Assembly: GCF_027942865.1 (NCBI RefSeq)
Contig: NC_134511.1
Location: 2,558,067-2,622,066 of the forward strand
Length of the DNA stretch: 64,000 nucleotides
Origin: Odontesthes bonariensis
Lineage: Eukaryota > Chordata > Actinopteri > Atheriniformes > Atherinopsidae
Direction of reading: 5' to 3'
Under the pieces are notes generated by a model, which saw only the letters and a list, made by a program, of their open reading frames with translations, made no database searches and was not told the DNA's origin. Below are positions 23,607 to 35,600 of the stretch, in pieces. Numbering within the stretch: position 1 is the first letter of the stretch; every line of letters starts with the position of its first letter. Both the position numbers and the translations under genes were made by a program.

Positions 23607-26600
23607 TTTGTCACACTCTCTGAAAGCTGGTATATGCCCGCTAACTTTCAACCCCAGGTAGGCCAAGTATGGAGAAATGTAAGAAAATAAAAGTATCTGA
23701 AGAAAATTGGTTCAAAACAACCCTTACACAGGAAAAAAGACGTGTACGCTTTCCCGGCCTTACAGTTTTTCTCGAATGTCAGAACACATTTCAGGAAACT
23801 GCCCTCCGTTTTCTCTAAACTCTAAACACAAAACACTTTTCTCAAGCTAGCTCCACAAAAACTCGCAGTCTCTTTGCAAAACGAAACTCTCCAAAACCCA
23901 AACTTTCACCACAAAACTGTTGCTCCTATGGCCAAAACCAAACTTTAACAAAATGGTCCTCTCAGCTTGCAAAAATGTAAACACTATTGGATATCTATCA
24001 CACACTTCAATAAAAATTGAAAACACAATGTTCAGGGTGTGATGTTCTAAGTACCCCATCATTTGTATAGTAATCACATCTGTATAGTAATCAATAGTAA
24101 GTCGCAGATTATTTTTAGGGGAATTGAACCCCATTTATTGACAACCTGTACAAACGTACTTTTCCCAAAACAAATTTCAAAAGAGAACAAAAGCATACAT
24201 GGGGATACATGTCACAAATTCTTACAGTAAAGAGGTACTATGGGGTCTGTGGGGGGGGCCTGTGCAGGGGCCTGTGGGGGGGCCTGTGCAGGGGCCGGGC
24301 ACATCAACGATAGCTCTCCGTCCTATGATGTTACGGCCTCTCCTCCTCCTTTATGTGAGGTTGAAGCCAGCCTCATCCACAAATAGAAATTCATGAGGTC
24401 TGGCACGAACTCCTCTCCCTCCTCTGGCATGAACTCCTCTTCTTCTGCCTTGATCATCCATTTTTGTTTGGAACCTTCAGCAAACTGACTTATATAGGTG
24501 TGGTCACATCATTTGCAATAGGTGTTTTCAATTATGAGTCGTTGTGTTTACTGAATGACACCAGGTATGTTCATTGTGTTCAAGTTTTGCTGACTGTGGG
24601 TGGCAATTTGCATCACATGAGCTTCACAATGCATATTGGAGCAGAGATATATGCAAAATGTGTTTTAGCAAGGCAAAATGTGTTTAGAGTTTTGAGAAAA
24701 AGGGGATGGGTTTTGTGAACAGTGTCTACAGGTGAATTGTGTTTGTGGTTGTGGCAAATGGGGGGTAGTTTTATTAAATGTGTTTAGGCAACTGGTCATT
24801 TGGTTTAGACTACTGGGTTTTGTGTTTTGGCAATAGAGAAAAACTGTAAAGGTAGAATAAGGCAACAGCGCCCCCGGCTTTAAAGGTAGAAATGCGGCAA
24901 TGCTTTCCCGGCCTCAATGGGTTAATAGATCATCATTTCATCAACTAAAGCCCTGAAGAAGAACACAGACTTTACCATGAAGACCAGCACAACTTCCACA
25001 TCATATTAATCTGAACACACAACTAAAACATGGTGTCTGACCTCAGAGTCTTCAGTCCACAGTGTGGACTCTGCAGAAAGCTGCTCAGCTCCTTCTCTGC
25101 AGAGTCTCTGATGTAGTTCCCGCTCAGGTCCAGTTCTGTCAGATGGGAGGGGTTGGACTTCAGAGCTGAGCCCACAGAAGCACAGCTGGTATCTGACAAA
25201 CTGCAGAACATCAATCTGAAGAAAGAATAAAACATGTGAGCTGAAGCCAACAGGATGCAGGCTGAAACTGACTTTAATCAGCTATATGTGCCTTTCCAAA
25301 TATCATATTTGGATCCGGCTCTGCCACTAGTGCTCATCTTTGGAAATTATTCAATTATTTTACCACATTATTTAAACCACTAGTAAAGCAAGAATGAACA
25401 TTTGGAAGGAGCAGCAAGGGAAATAAGTCCTGAGATGAGTGTGTGCAGCATGTTCTTCTTCTGTGGTGTAATTCTGAATTCCTCTCTGGTTTCTGCACTT
25501 TTTGATGGATTCTTTTAGCATGTGATCCTCTCAACTTTGGTGATTTTTCCTCCTTCATGTTTAAAATAAAGTGCAGAGTCAGCGCTTTGCCATTTCCTCC
25601 AGTCTGTCACTAATTACTGGGTGGAGGCTAAAGCCCAAAGCAGACTGAGTCGTTGGAGTTAAAGTGACTGAACTCTGCACGTTTGTCCTGTTCAAATGAG
25701 CAGCAGCAGCAGCAGATCTGTCAGTTTGTTGCAGTTTAATCTTCATCCAGCTTTCCAAACTTTACTCATCAAACATCTCTCAGATGGACCAGAAAGGTGA
25801 GTCAAAGCTACATTTCAGCTGCTCCATGTTTACCTCTGATCTAAAGTGTTTTCTCTCCTTTTATGACTGAAGAAAAATGTTTTTTACCAGGATGATTTTT
25901 CTAAGGAACAGCTCTGCTTCAGTCTGTGAAAGTGAGGAAAGAATTGCTTTGGCAGGTGAAAAGGATGGAAGGGAGGATTCATTCAGACATGTGGAAACAC
26001 TGAATGTTTGGATATTTCCACACATCACTAAATCATTTCAACTAAAACAGAAGAAGTAAAAGAGCTGCAGTGAACTGACCTCAGAGCCTCCAGTCTGCAG
26101 TTTGGACTTTCCAGGCCAGCAGACAGACGTTCCACTGCTGGATCCGACAGGTAGTTTTTACTCAGGTCCAGTTGTTTCAGATGGGAGGGGTTGGACTTTA
26201 AAGCAGAGGCCACAACTTCACAGTCAGTCTCTGAGAGATCACAACCAGCAAGTCTGTGATGAGAGAAAACGTAAAGTCAGTTCTACTAAAATCAGACAAT
26301 CTGCACTATAAACACCAACTGAACTCATATTCTGACTGAACAGTGATGTGAATGTAATGTCCTCTGAGGAACATCTGTTCTTCACATCTGTGATTGATCT
26401 CATCTTCCTGTGTTTAACACGACATCATTAATCTCTTCAGTCTCTCAGACCTGAGCTCCTTTAAACAGACTTTTCTTCATTATTTTCTCTAATCTGCAGA
26501 TAAAGAAGGAAATGTGGTGTCACATTTTTAAATTCTTACATCTTTCATTTGACTCCAGAATCTTTATAAAAAGTTCAGCTTAGTGAACATTTACAGCTGA

Positions 26601-29600
26601 AAGACGATCTCTTTGCTAACCACTGTCAGCTGGGACTGTTCACACCCATATACAGGAAGAATCCACTCTAAGAAGCTTCTAAGCACCAGTTAGCTTCTCC
26701 AGGGCTCTGAAAGCTGCCACAGAGCAACATCATTATGTCTCCGGAGACATCAGCTCCAACACTGCAGGCGGTACGCTTTGAGCTTTCCCCTCGTATATTT
26801 ACATTCTGCAGGTGTGCCGGCAGCGTGGCTTCATAGGAGCAGAGTGCAGGAACTAAACTGGCCCGCCTGCAGTCCACACCTGTCTCCCATTGAAAATGTG
26901 CGGCACATTATGAAGTAAAAGATATGACGGCAGAGACTGTTGAGCCAAAGCTTTCACAATCAATCCCTCCAACAGCCAACAATGAAATGACCCGACTGAG
27001 GCCGCTCACCTATAAAACCTTCTGCTGATCCAACCATCACAATTTTACCAACAAAAACTTTTATTCTGACAAATGCTCTTAATGATCCAGTTCAGTAAAA
27101 CTTTAAACCCCCAAAATACTTGTTCCAACATATTCCCACAGATTTCTGTTGCATCATTTCCAGTGAGCTGGGAACTGGCCCAATCTGTCCAAGATGCTCT
27201 CCTGTGAGTCAGGTTGCCATGGAAACACTCTTTATGTGCCAATCTGAAAAACTGGCCACATTTCTTAGCTTCTGGTGGTGTTGGGGACCGGCCATGTGGG
27301 CGTAAAGCAGGCCTACATGGGAAACAGGAAGCCAGGGTTTAACCTGCTGTTTCCACTGTCTCCAACAGTAGGTCTGCTGCTGTGAAGCACATGTGAGCAG
27401 AAACTGTGGGAAAGGTCCAGATGAACCTGTCTGCAGGTTCTCCAGAACATCTCTGCTGTTCATGTGCAGAAACGGCTTTTAGGGAACTAAACTACTAATC
27501 TACACTGACTCATGAAGTCACTGAACACATCAACTCACTGAGCCTTTCTGCAGTTCCTCACAGCTGGAATCAGCCTCCTTCGTCCCTCGGGTGTTGTGCT
27601 GTACTTATTCAGGTCCAACTCATCCAGAACCTCCTCTGACATCTGCAGCATGTAGGCCAGAGCTGAGCAGTGGATCTCAGAGAGTTTCCCTGATCTGTTC
27701 TTTGACTTCAGGAACTCTTGGATCTCCTGATGAACTGAGAGGTCGTTCATCTCCATCAGACAGTGGAAGATGTTGATGCTTCTGTCAGGAGAAATGTCAG
27801 ACGTGGTCATCTTCTTCAGGTTGTTGATGACTCTCTGGATGGATTCTGGCCTGTTCTGTGTCTGACCCAGCAGGCCTGCTAAGAGTCTCTGGTTGGACTC
27901 CACAGAGAGGCCATGAAGGAAGCGAACAAACAGGTCCAGGTGGCCATTTTTACTGTGAAAAGATTTCTCCATGACTCTCTTCAGGAAGTCATCCAGAGAT
28001 GAGTAACGGTATTTTCCTCCCAGGAAGCTATTCAGCACCTCCTCCTTCCTGTTGGTGTAGCAGTGCATCATGTAGACTGCAGCCAGAAACTCCTGAACAC
28101 TCAGATGAACAAAGCAGTAAACTGGTTTCTGGAAGATCCCACACTCTCTTTTGAAGATCTCTGTACAAACTCCTGAATACAGCGATGCCTCTGGGACATC
28201 CAGCCCACACTGCTCCAGGTCTTCTTGGTAGAACATGATGTTTCCTTTCTCCAGATGTTCAAACGCCAGCCTCCCCAGCTTCAGGAGAACATCCCCGTCA
28301 GCCTCCGTCAGCCCCTGTGGACCCGCCTCAGGTCCCTGGTGGTACTTGTTCTTCTTCCTCTGTGTCTGAACCAGCAGGAAGCGGGAGTACATGTCGGTGG
28401 TGGTCTTGGGCAGCTCTGCTCTCTGCTCGGGGGTCAACATGTGCTCCAGAACTGTAGCAGTGATCCAGCAGAAGACTGGGATTCCACACATGATGTGGAG
28501 GCTCCTGGATGCCTGGATGTGGGAGCTGATCCTGCTGGCCTGCTCCTCTCTGAACCTCCTCCTGAAGTACTCCTCCTTCTGGGCATCGGTGAAGCCTCGT
28601 ACTTCTGTTACCCTGGCGACACATTTAGGAGGGATCTGATTGGCCGCTGCGGGCCGTGTGGTTATCCAGAGGCGAGCCGAGGGAAGCAGGTCCCCCCTGA
28701 TGAGGTTTGTCAGCAGCACGCTGACTGATGACTTCTGGGTGAGCTCAGACACAACCTGACAGCTGAACTCCAGAGACAGTCTGCTCTCATCCAGGCCGTC
28801 CAGGATGAACAGAAGTGTGCAGCCGGCCAGCTGCTCTGCTGGGAGCTGCTGTAATGTTGGATGGAAAACATGGAGCAGCGTGAGAAGACTGTGCTGCTCC
28901 TCTCTGATCAGGTTCAGCTCCCTGAAGGAAAGCAGAATCACCACACTGACATCTTGGTTCTCCAGGCCCTCGGCCCAGTCCAGAGTGAACTTCAGCACTG
29001 AGAAGGTTTTTCCAACTCCAGCGACGCCGTTGGTCAGAACCACTCTGATGGCTCCCTGCTGCTCAGCTAAGGCTTTAAAGATGTCCTGGCACCTGATTGG
29101 AGAGTCATGGCGGATCTTGGAAGCCGTCTCCAGCTGCCTCACCTCATGTTGGGTATTAACCTCTTCACTCTGTCCCTCTGTGATGTAGAGCTCAGTGTAG
29201 ATCCTGCTGAGGAGGGTTCCACCTCCTGCTCCATCACTTCCTTCAGTCACATGTTCACATCTCCTCCTCAGACTCATCTTATGTTCATCTAAAACCTCCT
29301 GCACTCCAACATCTGCTGAACAAAGAACAAATGAGACCAAACACAAACAGAGTAGATTAAATTCATCAGGACTTGTTGTTCTTTATCTTTTTGACCCCAG
29401 TTGAACATGTTTTTGGCTTCACACAAGCCGCTTTCACACTGAGGAAGAACCCGCGTTTAATTTGCGAATTTAGTGTTTCACACTGACGATCCGGGCTGGG
29501 GTGTCAACTCGACTCGCCATTCGACCCGCGTCGGACCCTAGTCTTTTTGCCGAGCCGAGTTTGATGTGAAAGCAATTGACGCGGGATGGACGTGGGCGTG

Positions 29601-32600
29601 GCGTGACGTGAGGAGTTTAAAAGGTTTGCCACGACATCCGAAAATGCTTTCTCCACTCGTCGTCGTCAATACTGTTCCGAGCATTGGACCAAAACACCAA
29701 CCCTTGTGGTCTTGCCATCTTCCACACTCTTCTTGCAGACACGTGTGTTCAGAGCCATGACAGCTAAACTTCTTCGTCGATTGCGTCGACGCTGTTCGCG
29801 TTCTTCTGCTTCAAATTGTTGATGAATTTCCTCAACTTTGACATTATAGTGCTCTTGTATTCTCCTCATATGTTCTTCGGCGGCATCCCCCGTTGTAACC
29901 ATCCACACCCCGTAAAATAACGTCTCCATGAACTGCATATACACTTGCGTGACCGAACAAACAGCCGGCAACAAAAACAAGTCATTTTATGTGTTTCGTG
30001 TGACGCTCTGCCACTAGGCAACGCCCCCGGAACTCGGCTTCAGGCGGCACGGATCACCAACACGCCAAGCTTTCACATTGCTCGACGCGGGACGAAGTGG
30101 CAATTTGGACCCGCGATGTTAGCGGATCTCAGTGTGAAAACAGCTCCAGAAAACTTTTCTTTTCCTTCAACCTCGCAGTATTTATATGTCATAACTTTAA
30201 AGATATTCATCTCAATTTTGAGACTCATAATCATCATCCATGTCATGTTATGTGTTATTTGATGTCTCATAAGTCTGTGTTATATATTTAATCTGCATAT
30301 CTTAACAAGTTGTGGTGTTTTGAGAATCATCGAGACAAATGTTTTATGAGACGGAGGAAGGGAGAAATAGAGTTTTTGTTTTTTCCAAAATCTCTTACGT
30401 TAGAATCAGATCGTTTTACAAACAAGCTCCGGCAGACATCACAGTTTCAGGCATATCATTTGCTGAAAGTGTAGCGTAATATTGTGTACCGTATCGTTGG
30501 CTGAATATCGTGTACCGTATCGTAGGCTTAATATCGTGTATCGTTGGCTGAATATCGTGTATCGTAGGCTTAATATCGTGTATCGTTGGCTGAATATCGT
30601 GTATCGTAGGCTGAATATCGTGTATCGTAGGCTGAATATCGTGTATCGTATCGTTGACTGAATATCGTGTATCGTTGGCTGAATATCGTGTATCGTATCG
30701 TAGGCTGAATATCGTGTGTCGTATTGTGAGATTAGCGTATCGCTACAGCCCTACAGTCTTTAGCTGCAAATAGTAAACAAACCTAAACTATTTAAGTAAA
30801 TCCGGTACCTCTCCTTTCCCCATATTTTATTTTCAATTCACTGAGTGTATTTCTCCTGTTTGTTTTTAAGGTTCATGTCTTTGGTCATATAATTTTAATA
30901 AATAGTTCATATATATATATATATATATATAAAATTAACAGGTTGTGTTGAATCAGTATCAGTGTGTGGAGAAGTTCTATTATGTGTTGACTAAAATGAC
31001 TAAAATTTGACTAAGACTAAAATTGATTTTCGACATTGTGACTAAGACTAAATTAAAAAAAGCTGACGAAACTAACACTGGTCAGGTCCTAACAAATGTT
31101 GTGTTGTTCTGTTTGACACCACAATGCGTCTGCATTAAATCAGCAGGTTAACCATTCAGACCCAAAGCTGTGTGTGAAGTCCTTCTGAAACCTGAGGGGG
31201 GCTGAAAACTAACAACTGTCCACTAACACTTTTATTCTCAGCGTCTGAAGAAACTAAAACATGAACTGAAATAAAAACAGACACATTTCAGCAGTTAAAC
31301 CTCCTCTTTTTTAAACACTGACTTTGTTGTCATGGCGATTCGTATTTTTGTTAAACTATTATTGTTTGTGCATCTTGAACATGATGATGTGATGTGTGTG
31401 TGCGTCTAAACGGGTTAACAGAAATATCTGACCTGCTGCAGCTCTGGATCTTTCTCCACACTGGGGACAGGAGGAAGCAGACTGGTCCCAGTATGAGCCT
31501 CCTGAGGGAGCAGACTGGTCCCAGTATGAGCCTCCTGAGGGAGCAGACTGGTCCCAGTATGAGGTGATGCACTGTCTGCAGAACCAGTGTCCACAGCTGG
31601 CAGAGACCGGATCCTTCAGGACGTCCTGACACAGAGCACAGCAGGACAGCTGCTGCTCCTCACAAACACCACTCCTCTTCCTCCCTCTGTCAACACATGT
31701 CTTCATCACTAAAATCCTTTTAAAATAACTCCATTTGGCATTAACTCTGCTGTTTGATGTGAATACAAACTCAACCCTTCCTGCAGCAACGTTTCACATC
31801 TGGTTCAATCCTCAGTTTATGTGCTGACTTCACTGTGTGAATATTACTGCTGCTGCTCTGCAGGAAACATTTCAAATCAGTCCTAATCCTATTCTACATT
31901 TGCTCTTTTAGAATTAAGAAATAAAAAACTCTTTAGTAATTACAGATAACCAATAAGTGTATTGATAAAGACCTGGGCTGATCAAATAGATTCTAACAAC
32001 ACTGGCTGCAGCTACACTCTGAGATGATCACATTTCATTCCACATCCATCCACTGTGGCCCCCTGAGCTGTCAGAGGCAGAAAACAGACCATCACTGGCA
32101 GACATGTGGTCCTGTTCAGAGGCCATGTTGCTCCTGAACTGGAAGTAGAGTTTAGATTTCCAACACAAACCAAAATGATCAGAAACTCAGCTCTGTAGCC
32201 AGAGTTTTGGGTTTGCCACCAGACTGAGTGCTGTTCTCCCATGTGTTGTCATGGCAACAGGAGACAGCAGATAGTTAGTGCCTGTGCTAACCTAGTTAAC
32301 AGGACATTTAGCTGGTTAGGATATAAATGCTGAGTTTAACACAAATAAAATAGATCATGAAATCTGTTCTTCAGTTGTCTTACTTTGTGCCTGAGGGTCC
32401 AGCTTCATCACTGAGGTCTGGAGGATTATCTTTGGACCAGTCACTCTTCATAGACAGACAGTCAGATCCTGGAGACTCTGCTCTCTGTCTGAGGTGCTGA
32501 CCTCTGCAAACACAAACATGCTGTTATTCACATGCATTCATTCATTGATATTTCTGCTTTCCTCTGCAACTGTATTCATTTAACTTTGTGTTAAGGCCCC

Positions 32601-35600
32601 TGTTTATTTTCTCTGATATTTCATCTTTGATTTGTTTTATTCATTTAATCCATCCATCCATCCATTTTCTATATCGCTGAATCCGTTGGTCGGGTCGCGG
32701 GGGGGCTGGAGCCCATCCCAGCGGTCAATGGGCGAGAGGCGGGGTTCACCCTGTACAGGACGCCAGACAGGGCCACACAGAGACAAACCAGACAAACAAC
32801 CACACTCACACTCACTCCTAAGGACATTTTAGAGACACCAGTTAACCTAACAGGCATGTTTTTGGACAGTGGGAGGAAGCCGGAGTACCCGGAGAGAACC
32901 CACGCATACACAGGGAGAACATGCAGACTCCACACAGAAAGGCCCCAGCCGGGAGTTGAACCTGGAACCTCTGAAATCACTGAATTAATTTGTCCTTTAT
33001 CCATTTATCTCTTCATTTATTTGTTCATTTTTTTCTCTTTTTTGTAATAAAGACATCATGAAAAGTCCTAAAATCTCTGTTTCAGTTGTCTTACTTTGTG
33101 TCTGAGGGTCCAGCTTCATCACTGAGGTCTGGAGGATTATCTTTGGACCAGTCACTCTTCATAGACAGACAGTCAGATGTTGGAGACTCTGCTCTCTGTC
33201 TGAGGTGCTGACCTCTGCAAACACAGACATGCTGTTATTCATATACATATATATATGTATATATACATATATATACGCCAACAGAACCGCATCGTCCGCA
33301 AAAAGCAGAGACCCGATTCTGAGGTCGCCAAACCGGACCCCCTCAACGCCCTGGCTGCGCCTAGAAATTCTGTCCATAAAAATTATGAACAGAATCGGTG
33401 ACAAAGGGCAGCCCTGACGGAGTCCAACCCTCACAGGAAACATGTCCGACTTACTGCCGGCAATGCGGACCAAACTCTGACACCGGTCATACAGAGACCG
33501 AACAGCCCATATCAAGGAGTCCGGCACTCTATACTCCCGGAGCACCCCCCACAAGAGTCCCCGAGGGACACGGTCGAACGCCTTCTCCAAGTCCACAAAA
33601 CACATGTAGACCGGTTGGGCGAACTCCCATGCACCCTCCAGGATCCTGCCGAGGGTATAGAGCTGGTCCACTGTTCCATGGCCAGGACGAAAACCACACT
33701 GCACCTCCTGAATCCGAGATTCGACTATCCGGCGGATCCTCCTCTCCAGTACCCCTGAATAGACCTTACCAGGGAGGCTGAGGAGTGTGATCCCCCTATA
33801 GTTGGAACACACCCTCCAGTCCCCGATCTGCCAGTCCAGAGGCACTGCCCCCGATGTCCACGCGTTGCTGCAGAGGCGTGTCAACCAAGACAGCCCCATA
33901 ACATCCAGAGCCTTGAGGAACTCAGGACGGACCTCATCCACCCCCGGGGCCTTGCCACCGAGGAGCTTTTTGACCACTTCGGCAACCTCAGCCCCAGAAA
34001 TGGGAGGTCCCACGTCCGAGCTCCCCAACTCTGCTTCCTCATCGGAAGGCGTGTCGGTAGGATTGAGGAGGCCCTCGAAGTATTCCCCCCACCGACTCAC
34101 GACGTCCCTAGTTGAGGTCAGCAGAGCCCCGCCCTCACCATACACGGTGTTGACGGTGCACCGCTTCCACCCCTGAGCCGCCGGATGGTGGACCAGAATC
34201 TCTTCGAGGCCGTCCGAAAGTCGTTCTCCATGGCCTCCCCGAACTCCTCCCAAGCCCGAGTTTTTGCCTCAGCAACCGCCGAGGCTGCGTTCCGCTTGGC
34301 CTGTCGGTACCCATCAGCTGCTTCCAGAGTCCCACTGGTCAAAAAGGCCCGATAGGACTCCTTCTTCAGCTTGACGGCCTCCCTCACCACTGGGGTCCAC
34401 CAGCGGGTTCGGGGGTTGCCGCCACGACAGGCACCGACCACCTTGCGGCCACAGCTCCGGTCGGCCGCCTCAACAATGGAGGCACGGAACATGGCCCATT
34501 CGGGCTCAATGTCCCCCACCTCCCCCGGGACATGGTTGAAGCTCTGCCGGAGGTGGGAGTTGAAACTCCTCCTTACAGGGGATTCCGCCAGCCGTTCCCA
34601 ACAGACCCTCACAATACGTTTGGGCCTGCCAGGTCTGACCGGCTTCCTCCCCCACCAGCGGAGCCAACTCACCACCAGGTGGTGATCAGTTAACAGCTCC
34701 GCCCCTCTCTTCACCCGAGTGTCCAGGACATACGGCCGCAAGTCCGACGATACGACTACAAAGTTGATCATCGAGCTGCGGCCTAGGGTGTCCTGGTGCA
34801 CATATGGACCCCCTTATGCCTGAACATGGTGTTCGTTATGGACAGTCCATGACGAGCACAGAAGTCCAACAACAGAACACCACTCTGATTCAGATCGGGG
34901 GGGCCGTTCCTCCCAATCACGCCCCTCCAGGTCTCACTGTCATTGCCCACGTGAGCATTGAAGTCCCCCAGCAGGACGAGGGAGTCTCCCGGAGGAGCAC
35001 TCTCTAGTGCCTCCTCCAGGGACTCCAAAAAGGGTGGGTACTCTGAACTGCTGTTCGGTGCATAAGCACAAACAACAGTCAGGACCCGTCCCTCCACCCT
35101 AAGGCGGAGGGAGGCTACCCTCTCGTCTACCGGGGTGAACCCCAATGTACAGGAGCACAACCGGGGGGCAATAAGTATGCCCACACCTGCTCTACGCCTC
35201 TCACCGCGGGCAACTCCAGAGTGGAAGAGAGTCCAACCCCTCTCGAGGAGGCTGGTTCCGGAGCCCAAGCCATGCGTCGAGGTGAGTCCGACTATATCTA
35301 GCCGTAACCACTCAGCCTCGCGCACCAGCACAGGCTCCTTCCCCAGCAGAGAGGTGACGTTTCACATCCCAAGAGCCAGCTTCAGTAGCCGAGGATCAGA
35401 CCGCCAAGGTCTCCGCCTTCGGCTGCTACCCAGCTCACAAAGCACCCGACCCCCATGGCCACTCCCACGGGTGGTGAGCCCGTCAGAAGGGGGACCCGTG
35501 TCGTTTCTGTGCCCGAACGAGCCCCATGGGCACAGACCCGGCAACCAGGCGCTCGCCGGCGGGCCCCACCCCTGGGCCTGGCTCCAGGGGGGGGCCCCCG

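Larger units (their letters stand above)
23107..24921. mobile_element. piggyBac-like element, non-autonomous
   Basis: TTAA at both ends (23103-23106, 24922-24925). Ends CCCATTTAGGCC...GGAAAGC and, inverted, CCCATTGAGGCCGGGAAAGC extend into a long sub-terminal inverted repeat of more than 60 bp (CCGCATTTCTACCTTTAAAG). No piggyBac transposase. It lies in the intron between LRR exons 2 and 3 of NLR gene B and carries a nested mariner-type element and a (TA)n tract. Confidence 0.82.

Noticed and set aside
28225-28728. Plus-strand ORFs within the NACHT exon
   Set aside because: They are antisense shadows; the minus frame contains Walker A, Walker B and FISNA motifs.
30474-30740. CRISPR-like repeat array
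   Set aside because: The units are contiguous and vary in length without unique spacers; eukaryotic minisatellite.
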